Below, in pieces: positions 41,552-51,161 of a DNA stretch of 64,000 bases; within the stretch, counting starts at the first letter, position 1; each line of letters starts with the position of its first letter. The DNA comes from Lepidodermella squamata. Taxonomy: Eukaryota; Gastrotricha. The stretch covers positions 1 through 64,000 of the forward strand of contig JBLDXI010000035.1 in the NCBI GenBank assembly GCA_047495785.1, in the 5' to 3' direction. Below the pieces are notes generated by a model. The model was not told where the DNA came from. It saw only the letters and a list, made by a program, of their open reading frames with translations, and did not search any database. The position numbers were made by a program, and so were the translations under genes.

Positions 41552-44500
41552 TTATCGTCTGTTCAAGTAGCAATTCTTGGGCGTGAGGAATGTATCCGTC
41601 GGGTACTATGATTAAAAAATAGAATGCCCAGACTAAATAAAACAAATTGACCAACCTCGTCGGAGTGGCAGCCGAAAGCCGGGTCTCTACGACGGCAGTC
41701 AACGAAATTGTTTGTTTTACGCGATTTGCAGCGAACGTATTTCTTCATTTAAAATTAAAACATTTATAAAGAAACTAAAAAATCCCTCTTCCTTACCCAT
41801 CCAGCTCCAGGCTTGTGTAAGCACTCGAGATAATTAGGACCGAAGAATTTGAACGAATTAAAGGTGGATGCCTTCAGAAATAATTTGAATTTGTATATTA
41901 TGATATTAGCTATTTGAAGCACTCACAATTTCGTCGGCAGCGCATTTCATATCTCCGGAAATACAGTAGAATTTGAATTTGTTATTCTGCTTGGTGCACT
42001 TGATTACTCTCTAAAATGAATTACAGTTTTCTGTCAGGTTTTGAAGTGCGTTTTCAGTAAAGAGAACTCACGCCCTGCTCGCATGTATCAGCGTACAACG
42101 TCTTGCCACTCGCGAGGATGTTCTCGTTCGGGGAACAATACTTCTTGCAGCCCTGATACTCGCCATTGCTCGTCTTCAAACATCGATAACGGATAGCAGC
42201 TGTTGAAATTGGGGAACGGTAAATTATCACCGGAAACATCATCCTTCTCTTGAGATGTTCCATTTAAAAATCACTCGATTTTCCCTGAGGCCCCTGCCCT
42301 ACCAAAGTTCCTGTTTCCTTACCAGCTTATTCCCTTCTAGCTCCTGTCACAAAGTTTCATAAAGGCTAAAAAGTAGAAAATCTTTGGAATTACCCTGGTT
42401 ACAACAAATAAAAACGTATGATTTGAAAGTTGCCGAAAGTAATTTATCAGCATATGATCGCGAAGAGACCAGAGATGGCACATAATAAAGGAGAATAGCC
42501 TTTGCTTAAGTTCCTATCCTATTTTCCCTTATTCGCTAATTATTCGCTAAATATTCGCTAAAAAAGAGTGTGGCTTACTGCAAAGGCGAACGTCAGGACA
42601 CTCTTCTTCTTTTGCGTAATTGTTAACGAAGCAAGAAATCTTTGAGCCAGAGCCAGGATTGCGGCAGGCATTAGAGGAGTTGGCGATGAGACCGAGCGGG
42701 AACGACAGATCCGGGTACTTGGTCTGGCCTGTCCACGCGTCGCAAACCTTACCAGAGGCGCTCTTCATAACCGCAGACCCCTCGTAGTCATAGCCACTTT
42801 GCGTTATCTTGCACTCCTTCGTCATTTGAGAGGCCAGCATCCCCGGGCGAGTGGCGTAGACAACCAGCTTAAAGCCATTCGATGACGTGTATAGATCGTC
42901 CGATCGAAAGTGAACCAGGGCTTGGTTTTTGTCCGTTGTGAAAGCTCGACCGCTGTTAACACCGGTGATGCAAAACCTGGAGTAAAGGTGAACCCAATAA
43001 GTGTTTAAGTTATACGAGAGGGGGAGGGGGGGGGGGTTACCTGAAACCAGGATAGCCATCCGCTCCAAGACTTCGCACAAGGACAAAATCTCCGCAAATT
43101 TCTGGATCTGTGAAAAGCAGGTAGAGCATTAAGAAACTGAGCCTAAAATGTGGGTTACTCACATAAGAAATCACGAGAGACACCAGGGCGACCTTCGAAG
43201 CCGAAAATCAGACCACTCCCCACGTCCTGAAAAAGGATTTTACATTGATTGTTCGAATTTTAGAAGAACCTTACTGTTTTAATCAGCCATGTGCAGCTCG
43301 ATCCGCTGGAGTAATTGCTCGGAAAATTTGGCGATGTAATAACATTCGATTCAGTTGGGCCCACGTAAACTTCACCACCACAAGCAAGGCCAGCTGGTAC
43401 CGGCGGAGCGATCGCAGAGCAATCGTTTCCTGAAAAACCCCAAGGACACTGGCAAACCGCGCAGTTTTTGTTCGGGTCAGGAAATCCTCCGTTTTCGCAC
43501 CGTGTGATATTGCACTGGGACATGTCTGGGAAAAAATATTAAAATGATATTCTACTAGACTTCTAGAGCATCTGTTTACTGAAGCAATCGTAGTATCTGT
43601 TCAGTTTCAAGATGTCCATTACTGAGAGTCCGGTCATTTGCCCAATAGACGTCAAGTAACGCAAGTCGGTTTTAGGTTCGAATTGTCGGAAGGATGGGTC
43701 GTATTGAAAATACCAGCTTAGTAGCGAGGCGTAATCGAAAGGCAGGTCGACAAAAGCTTCGTTGTAAATTGGAAACCTGAAGGGTAGGAAGACAGACACA
43801 TAGTTTTAATTTGGTGATACAAAGATGGCCTTGTAATCGTATTCTTATTCAGCTTTTAGTGGCTTTCATTTAGGCAATTTACAAAAATTCGCAGACAAAA
43901 AGTTAAAATATCAACGCCATAGATAACACAGATTTTTGTTCATAAACTAACCAGTCAGCATAGGTACCATTTTCGAACTTGAGGTACAAATCGCGATCGG
44001 GGCGCCTGCCCTCCATCGTCATGCCGAGAAACATTGCAATAAAAGAGGTGTAATCTGTGACCTGAGAGAAGCAGAATCGATCAAATTCAGAATAATTGCC
44101 GTAAACCGCTCAAAACATACTCGATAATCCGCGTCGTCTTTGCCAGCATTGAATCCATACAGGGCCTCGTCAAATGATCCGTTTATGCCACCAGAGTACT
44201 CATCTCTATAGAAACGGACAATCGAAGAAGGGGTTGTACTATTCTTCACTCTTACGTTAAACCAACGAGGGCGATGCCGACATCATCCTTGCCGATGGGC
44301 CTGCTTTCGGATATGTCGAATCGGATGCAAGTTCCCTCTTCGATCACAGCTACAGCTTTTCTGAACTTCTGCTTTGCCGCATCAGCTGCATGGAAAAGAA
44401 ACGTTTCGACTGGTATGAGATTTATTTAAATACTTCAGACTAACATGGAATCGCAGGATTGCCGTTCGCGTCGGTCCAAGTCGTGTCGCTGTTGAAATAG

Positions 44501-44670
44501 ACCGGTACAGGGTTGGGGTATTTTTTCAAAGTGGCACTCCTTAGATTTGGCTGCCCATCGTCACCGCTGCTCTGAGCGCTGGCCAGAAATCGCCAAGAAA
44601 ACTTAGCAGCATCCAAGCCGGTTAGAAGGTAGACTGAAATAAGCAATGAAATAGGTAGAAACGTTTTCAT
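41552..44670 (-). CDS. Inactive astacin-family protein with EGF, CUB, kringle and cysteine repeats
   Basis: Secreted. Fourteen exons join in phase (44445-44670, 44256-44385, 44121-44205, 43952-44061, 43580-43776, 43275-43525, 43163-43226, 43041-43107, 42579-42976, 42072-42199, 41927-42010, 41797-41871, 41656-41742, 41552-41605), giving 651 aa. Signal peptide MKTFLPISLLISVYLLTGLDA, then an astacin-type domain to about residue 250. At the zinc site the astacin HExxHxxGxxHE reads SFIAMFLGMTME (from 153). All three zinc His and the catalytic Glu are gone, while the following RRPDRDLY is kept. The Met-turn is also changed (SLLSWY), although the IGQMTGLSVMDILKLN end is conserved. Next are an EGF module (CPWGFSGNDC), a CUB domain, a six-cysteine kringle (about 432-509, with NACRNP), and three C-x10-C repeats. 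Probably a binding protein rather than a protease. Confidence 0.85.
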
Positions 44671-44961
44671 CTTCTTTAAAAAAGCGTTTTTAAAGTTATG
44701 TGTGTTTAACCGGTGAGTTGGGGTTCTCTATAAAAAACCAGGCCAGCGTTACAAGAAGGCGCGTGATCAGCATGTTGTTTATGTCATTTCATAAAAGCGT
44801 CTTCTTAATTTGAAATCGTGGCACGCGATGCGCCTGTTTTTTGTTGTTGTTATCGATTGAAGGTTGTTATCGCAAGTCCGTTGTACGAAACAAGCGTACC
44901 GATCGAAGCGGTTTCAAAGGAGATGTGCTATCAAAAATCAGTTAACATTTTATTTTGTCGT
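44671..44961. promoter_or_regulatory. Upstream region of the astacin-like gene
   Basis: AT-rich, with no conserved motif that I can identify beyond a 50-bp leader region. No other gene. Confidence 0.35.
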
Positions 44962-45021
44962 GGGTTGTGGAGCAGAGGATTAAAGCGTCAGAAGTTTCAA
45001 GGTTTGACCCCCACCAGCCTC
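44962..45021 (+). pseudogene. Degenerate tRNA-Arg pseudogene
   Basis: gggttgtgg..gcagaggattaaagcgtc and aggtttgacc...cagcctc follow the tRNA-Arg(ACG) at 39189 closely, but the anticodon arm is deleted and both loops are mutated. Confidence 0.6.
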
Positions 45022-45365
45022 AAAATCATAAACAGAGAGCAACCGAGGCCGAGAAAATCTCACAATAGAGCGCGTAATATGGATAATAGAACAAAAATGG
45101 ATTTTCCGGCAATTTCACATTTTGGAAATACTTTTTTTTACCTAAGACGCTTTTCCTCTTTGGCCGGTAATTGCTTTTCACTTCTGTGTTATTTTCTCGG
45201 CTTCGCTAAAATGTGGCTGCGCTAGTTTAACGCAGTTTAAGCTCGCTACAATCGGTAAGAGCTAAAGCTTGGCTTCAAACTAAATTCTGCGAATCCGTGT
45301 AAAATGTGTCGAAAACGGACTGACAGCATACGTTGACTTCACCAGGGGTTTCCGAAGAGTGCCTG

Positions 45366-45866
45366 GAGTTCCTACATACGGGCGCCGTCGTTCACAAATT
45401 CGAAAAACTGAGAAATTTTCAACACAATGGTTGCCCCCTTAAAAATTACGATTTCGCAATAAAAAACACAACCCAGTAGGTAATCGATGACGCTCTGCAC
45501 ACTGGTTACCGATTTTTCTCTCAATTAGCTAACCGTAACCGGCAATTAGCGAAAAATGAAAATATTTGAATCGAAGTGTTTATCAACTCATTTCTAGTGT
45601 TAAAAAAATCGCTGATTCCGAAAATCACATTTTCAACTAAAAATTCGGCAATTTAATTTTTTTCATGTCATTTAGGCCCAATTTTCGACGAGTTAGACAT
45701 GTAATAAAAATCTGGAAAATTCACCAAAAGTTGCGGCTCAAAAAGTTACTATATTGACCTGTTTTCAGCGTTCTAGAATGATTTTTAAGGATGGTGACCA
45801 TTGTCTCAAATGACAAAAATTTTGTGAAAAACATTTGTGAACGACGGCGCACGTATGTAGTTCCGA
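45366..45866. repeat. Foldback (MITE-like) element
   Basis: Inverted repeats 45366-45451 and 45779-45866, roughly 80% alike, beginning tacatacg.gcgccgtcgttcacaaat. The ~330-bp interior is AT-rich and non-coding. No target duplication was identified. Confidence 0.7.
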
Positions 45867-46014
45867 CTAAATTGTAACAGAAAAAACTGGCACTGATTAA
45901 GCTGATTAAGCTGATTATGAGTGTCACGAATCATCGAACAGCTTTCAAGGCCAATCCAATGTTAGGTTCAACAGAATGCAGACGAATGCACTCAAAAATG
46001 TGACTTGGCGCAGT
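45867..46014. other. Flank of the third tRNA cluster
   Basis: The last 20 bases (ctcaaaaatgtgacttggcg) match the sequence beside tRNA-Gly in the palindrome (near 1810), marking the start of shared sequence. Confidence 0.6.
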
Positions 46015-46085
46015 TGCATCGGCCGGGAATCGAACCCGGGCCTCCCGCGTGGCAGGCGAGAATTCTACCACTGAACCACCGATGC
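46015..46085 (-). tRNA. tRNA-Gly (GCC), 46-kb cluster
   Basis: Intact; identical to 1831-1901. Confidence 0.95.
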
Positions 46086-46185
46086 GCTGCTTGATGCCAA
46101 CCCAACGTGTGTCTCTTTCAGCAAGTCTTTCTGTCGCCCGAGGCAAAGTATTATAATTATTATTATTTTTATGCCAAAAACTGAG

Positions 46186-46267
46186 CGTCGCCAGTAGGAT
46201 TCGAACCTACGCGCGGAAACCGCATCTGATTTCGAGTCAGACCCCTTAACCACTCGGGCATAGCGAC
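46186..46267 (-). tRNA. tRNA-Ser (CGA), 46-kb cluster
   Basis: Intact class II tRNA, identical to 1994-2075. Confidence 0.95.
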
Positions 46268-46423
46268 TGTTCTAGAACAAGGCGACGCCTCATGGGGCAT
46301 ATCGCAAACTCTGATGAGTCACATTACCGCCGGAATATTTCAGAGGATGCTGAAAAATCAGCTGCCAACCTCGCATATAAGTACAGATTGGAACCGTCAC
46401 ATCTGGCTGCCCTAATTTGTCAA

Positions 46424-46496
46424 GCCGAGATAGCTCAGTTGGGAGAGCGTTAGACTGAAGATCTAAAGGTCCCTGGTTCGATCCCGGGTCTCGGCG
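46424..46496 (+). tRNA. tRNA-Phe (GAA), 46-kb cluster
   Basis: Intact; identical to 2222-2294. It is tail to tail with the tRNA-Tyr that follows. Confidence 0.95.
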
Positions 46497-46549
46497 GCTC
46501 TTCAATTTTTACACCCGACGCTAAAAGTCCAGACTAAAAAGGTGACAAC

Positions 46550-46635
46550 TCCCGCGAGGCGGACTTGAACCACCGACCTAAGGATTGCTGCGTTACATCT
46601 ACAGTCCTCCGCTCTACCAGTTGAGCTATCGCGGG
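46550..46635 (-). tRNA. tRNA-Tyr (GTA) with 13-nt intron, 46-kb cluster
   Basis: Minus-strand tRNA-Tyr with the same stems as 2351-2436 and intron tgtaacgcagcaa. Two differences lie in the intron and one in the D loop. Its orientation relative to tRNA-Phe matches the right palindrome arm, not the left. Confidence 0.95.
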
Positions 46636-46731
46636 TTTGCTGAGCCGCAGTGCCGGAATAAACAATACCAACCTGATTCTTGACAAGTTTAGGCTCAACG
46701 TGGGATGCGCTCTATTACAACAAAAAAGTTA

Positions 46732-46805
46732 TGGCCACTGGGAGGATCGAACTCACGACCTTCGCGTTATTAGCACGACGCTCTAACCAACTGAGCTAAG
46801 CGGCC
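46732..46805 (-). tRNA. tRNA-Ile (AAT)
   Basis: Anticodon loop ctAATaa in the conserved gtgctaataacgc context; acceptor ggccgct/agtggcc pairs with one G-T. Confidence 0.9.
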
Positions 46806-46893
46806 AGGTGAAAGCAAAGGCCCCGCTTGGCGATTTGAAGGTATATCGGTGAAGGTGATTTGGGCTACTGATAGCAAAATGTGACATTCAGTC

Positions 46894-46965
46894 AGGCTCA
46901 GGGGGGGATCGAACCCTCGATCTTCTGCTTACTAGGCAGACGCTCTACCACTAAGCTACTGAGCC
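46894..46965 (-). tRNA. tRNA-Thr (AGT)
   Basis: Anticodon loop ctAGTaa, acceptor ggctcag/ctgagcc, T arm gagggttcgatccccc. All arms pair. Confidence 0.88.
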
Positions 46966-47042
46966 GACGTGACGTTCATTGAAATCGATGACTCGTGCCA
47001 AGGTTAACAGGCATAAAAGGTGGGAGAAATTTGCAAAATAAT

Positions 47043-47115
47043 TGGAGGATACGGGCGTCGATCCCGTTACCTCTCGCATGCTAAGCGAGCGCTCTACCAT
47101 TTGAGCTAATCCCCC
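47043..47115 (-). tRNA. tRNA-Ala (AGC)
   Basis: Anticodon loop ttAGCat, acceptor gggggat/atcctcc (one G-T). Confidence 0.9.
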
Positions 47116-47431
47116 ATTGTTGATACTGCGTCACTCGGTATGCCAATTGACAGCAACTTGCTTCATTGCGCGCAGTTACTTGAATATTATGTCAATGCTC
47201 TTAAATCACGTGTGCCTCATGCAGAGTCCAAAGCAGCAGGAAAATATGGAAACGTGAAAGGTCAGCAAAAACTAAAATCAAAACAGGACTTTATAGAATC
47301 CCCAAGCCAAGTAATATTTTATTAGTATGTATCAAACTTTAATTTCGCACGCAACAAGTTCAAGCTGATTATGCAGGCAAACGGAGCCTCGTCGCTGAGA
47401 CGGCAATGTGAGATTCGATTTTTCGCCGTGG

Positions 47432-48903
47432 TCACTGTTGATCGAGATCGTCGTCTGAATGCTCGACAACATCCGTCGAGCTGGTTTTGTCTGTATCCCG
47501 CTCTTCGTCTTCTTCTTCCTCCTCCTCCGCCGCTTCTTCGCCATCGTAATCCTCGTCCTCGTCCGAAGCCTCTGGCTCCTCGTCTTCGTCATCCCAGTTA
47601 CCGCCGGTGTCGGCCACGATAACTCGACGCCGCCCGTCATTAGCATGGCTATTTGGAACCGCAGGCACTGCCGTTCGCTGCCGATTTGGCGGGGGCGGTG
47701 CCGGAGCCGCGGTCGGATGCGAGTACTCGAGCCGGTGCTGCGGGTTGCGCCGATAGCACCCGGCGCCGTATTGACACGGCGGCAGGGCACTCGTGTCGGG
47801 CGAAATCGCAGCCGCGGAAGCAGTCGATGTGAAATCGGAATCGCCCGGGTGGCAAAATTGAGCAAAATGTATCGGATTTTTCCTACAAACAAAAATGTTA
47901 TTTAAAAAAATCGAGATATCCAATACAATCGATAGGTATATCGATATTGATTGATGTACAAAAATCGAATTATCAACGTCATAGATGTCGATTTGATTGA
48001 AAAATCGATATTAGTGAGAAAATCGATCATTTAGAAAACTCAATCACGTTCGCATATCTATCGGAAAAAACCCACCTGTAGCATGATCGTCCGTAGACGC
48101 AAGGAAGCCGCTGTTTCGAACTGCTGCCACTACTGCTCGCAGTGCCCTCTGATGTCGCAGATAACGGTTTCACATCTAATGCCGAGTTGTTAAGAGACCG
48201 AGATGAAGTCGGGGATGAGAAATTTGGTGGCGGATCAACAGCTTCGGCTTTCACAGCATGATCACACGAACACGGCAAGTCATTTTGAGTTGCATTATTC
48301 TGACTCGAGGCGGCGATAGTCGACGATTGGCTCGGCTGAGACGCCGCGCCCAGTTTACTCGGCGACTGCCCGTTCGTCATCCAGTCGGGTAATTTACGTT
48401 TCGGAGCCGCCGCAGTCTCAGCTCTGTCGTTATTTTCACTCGAATGCGGTTCAACCACTTCAAAGAGGTGAGAATCGTTTGGCAGCAGTGAAAATCGGTC
48501 GTTTTCGACCAATCGAATGCTTTCACCGTTGTGAATCAAATGACGCTGCTTATCGCTTGATTTCGCAATGAAACACGGATTGTTATGGGTCTGAATATGG
48601 AAATTTTTTATTCGAATTTTTATGAGTTTGTTTTACAAAAATCACCGATTTTAGGTATAATTGGCCGGCTAAAACTGAAACTTCGCAATGGTTTCGCGAT
48701 ATTCGACGATCGTCGATCTGAATAAGGTCAATTTAAAAATCCGAATAAAATATAGCGGAATTTCTAGTACCAACTCTGACTTGTCCGATCTTGCCGCGGC
48801 CTATAGTGATCGCATCTCCGTCTCGAACCGGAATTCTCAGATCTTCATTCGCGTCACCGTCGAAATATTTCAACTCATATAAAACTGCATTCATATCTAC
48901 CAT
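47432..48903 (-). CDS. APLF-like DNA repair factor (FHA plus two PBZ fingers)
   Basis: APLF reads poly(ADP-ribose) at DNA breaks and scaffolds non-homologous end joining; its acidic tail is a histone chaperone. Four exons (48781-48903, 48646-48717, 48076-48590, 47432-47882) agree in phase, 386 aa. The FHA domain covers about residues 5-110, with GRGKIG and the phosphopeptide-binding SRNHCEV, then HNGESIRL and HLFEVV. A Ser/Asn-rich linker follows. Two PBZ fingers have the exact C-x5-C-x6-H-x5-H spacing: CVYGRSC..H..H and CQYGAGC..H..H. The C-terminal ~70 residues are almost all Asp/Glu, ending DLDQQ. It starts only 84 bp after the stop of the upstream LTO1-like gene, same strand. Confidence 0.88.
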
Positions 48904-48987
48904 TTGGAAATGCAACAAGATCAGTTTTATTGCAAAAATAGTAACTCAACAACGAGAAAATAGAAAATGTATGCTTTGACTAGAAGA

Positions 48988-50025
48988 TCAGAAATCCATC
49001 TTGTCTTTCGACGGTGAGGCTGAGTTCGGGTCAAGCATAGCCGCCAGGCGCCGTTCCAAATTCCGGCTACTCTGCAGAACATTGTCGAGATATCGCTCCG
49101 ACATGGCCGAAGTCACGGCCGCATTCACTTTCAACACCAGCGACTCGATTTGAGCAGCCTTTTCTATAAATAAGAAACAGCTGGATTGACCTGCACCCGA
49201 TTTAAGGCAGGCAGAAAACAAGTACCTGAAGGCAGAGAATCAATGGCTTGAAGAGCTCGGGCTAAAACACTCGCAACCTACAAATAAATGGGTATACAAA
49301 TAATTGAGCAAAACTATCTTCAAGGTGCGTTTCAATTCGGGTAAATCATTAAAAATCTCTTGAAAAATTGAAAATAATATTTTCCACAAAAATAGAAATA
49401 CAGTAGTTTTGCGTTAAGGCGGACACGACTCGCGCCAGACAACTTTGTCCGGCTAAATGAAAGTCCGGCTTGACGCAAATTTTTGTACGTGAAGTCCTTG
49501 GTACGAGCCGAGCAAAGTTGTCCGTATTAACGCAAGTCCGGCTTATTATCGTCCGGCTTAACGCAAAACTACTGTAGTCAAGCTCAAATGCTGCACTCTA
49601 TTAAAAAAGGCACTGTTTAGACGGTTATTAAAACCCTATTTACATGCTTGAAATGCCAATTCCCCGAATTTTGAATTTTGAATTTTCAGAATTCTCGACC
49701 AGCACTAGTCAGCTTAAGTCAGCCGAAGCTTCACTTTACCAGCGTGAAATGGCCGTACGACAATTTCAAAGTAGGCTCTCTTTTGAGCCCCTTTCAATTC
49801 AGCTCTTTCATTTTAGCTATATGTAACGCTATCTGATGTGAGATGTACTTTTTCGCCGATAAAGTAGCAGTCCTTGACAGCGTCGACGGCGCCGCGCACC
49901 TCGCCCTCGATGCGGCCCTGCTCGCGGCCCTCGGCCGTGCCCTCGCTCGCGAACTTCTCCTCCAGACACACGGCAGCGTCGAAGTCGCACCGCACGCCGT
50001 CGTCGTCTTCTTGTGCTTCGATCAT
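48988..50025 (-). CDS. LTO1-like protein (Yae1/Lto1 family, ABCE1 maturation)
   Basis: LTO1 with YAE1 delivers iron-sulfur clusters to the ribosome-recycling ATPase ABCE1. Three exons (49849-50025, 49226-49277, 48988-49163) join in phase to 134 aa (human LTO1 137 aa). Residues 25-47 show the family deca-GX3 pattern, with Gly at 29, 33, 37, 41 and 45 (EGTAEGREQGRIEGEVRG), preceded by an acidic N-terminus. The rest is a helical, poorly conserved tail. The family-typical C-terminal tryptophan is not present; the protein ends KDKMDF. It lies head to tail with the APLF-like gene (84 bp), so the two are probably co-transcribed. A MITE sits in its first intron. Confidence 0.7.
49401..49574. mobile_element. 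Tc1/mariner- or pogo-type MITE with TA duplication
   Basis: 174 bp flanked by TA on both sides (49399-49400, 49575-49576). The terminal inverted repeats start CAGTAGTTTTGCGTTAA and continue with a CCGGAC-like stretch; a second inner copy of the aagtccggctt motif is present. No coding capacity. TA target choice and a CAGT start are typical of Tc1/mariner/pogo-mobilised elements. Located in LTO1 intron 1. Confidence 0.8.
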
Positions 50026-51161
50026 TTTTCTCTCAATAGCCCTAAAAACACGTCATCGAAAACGCATTGATTCAGCTCAATTTATCGAGGCCATCATCAT
50101 CGGAAAAATGTAAAAAAAAACACCCATCAACAACAAGCCGCCATGTTCTTTAGGTCTCGTATTTCATTCATTTTCCTCGCAAAAAACAGAAGAAAAAATG
50201 ACACACAATGAGCGTGTGCGACGAATAGCCTACTGGTACTACACCATCGCAATAATAAGTAAGCCTGCGGTCGACGGCGTCGTAGCAGAAGAGTCGCGCC
50301 AACTTCTCCATATATTACGTTCAATCAGCGTTTTTGGGGCATTAACCAATCAATCAAAAAAACCAACCGATTAATCACTGACTTGAATTTTGAAATCACG
50401 CGAAGAAGGTGGCCGGCGACTCTGCCTTGCGACTCTCTTGTAGTATCATCCATCGATCGAATAATAGCAAGAAGAAGTAGCGGAATTTACGATTTAAAAA
50501 TAACAATTAAGAACAATAGAATTTCTCAATATCATTTCATTCACTTGCATTCATTCACGATCGCATTATTTGAATGTGAATTTTACAACGATGCAAAATA
50601 TATATATATTTATATACGAAGCACATCCGGGATTCTTCGAAAATTTTCCAAAAAAATTTGAATTATTTTCCAATAAAGTAATAGAGCTAAGTAGTAATAG
50701 ATGATCACACATAGATAGCAAGGAGACACACGAAAACGAGTAGGAGGAGGAGGCGAATGTTATCATCAAACACACTTGTTGAATTCATCTCACTCTAATT
50801 CACTCATTAATCGACTAATTAATTAATTGATTGGTTATGTGTATATTTAATATGTATAAGCGAGTGTAGTTATCATTTTGTTGTTGTAGATTGAGTAGTG
50901 CAAAAAGAGTCAAGCGCCATGTGACAGCTCATCAACGATATCGCACGTGTACATAGTAGTAAGTCGAAGTATAAAATTGGACCGAGAATGTTCAACGATT
51001 TCAAAATTTTGTTGTTTTGACTGCCGCTATATAGGTAGTAGGTAAATCGCATGTGTTTTATCACGACGACGACGACTGGAGAAACTGTAACAACATCTGC
51101 AAGTAAGCGCGAAGACACTAGTTTATTTATATATATTTAATAATCGACAATTTAGCGAATG
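50026..51161. other. Spacer between LTO1 promoter and P5B ATPase 3' end
   Basis: No gene recognised. Both flanking genes are on the minus strand. A minus-strand AATAAA lies 35 bp past the ATPase stop (plus-strand tttatt, 51122-51127), followed by ~1 kb of AT-rich sequence that includes the LTO1/APLF promoter. Confidence 0.45.
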
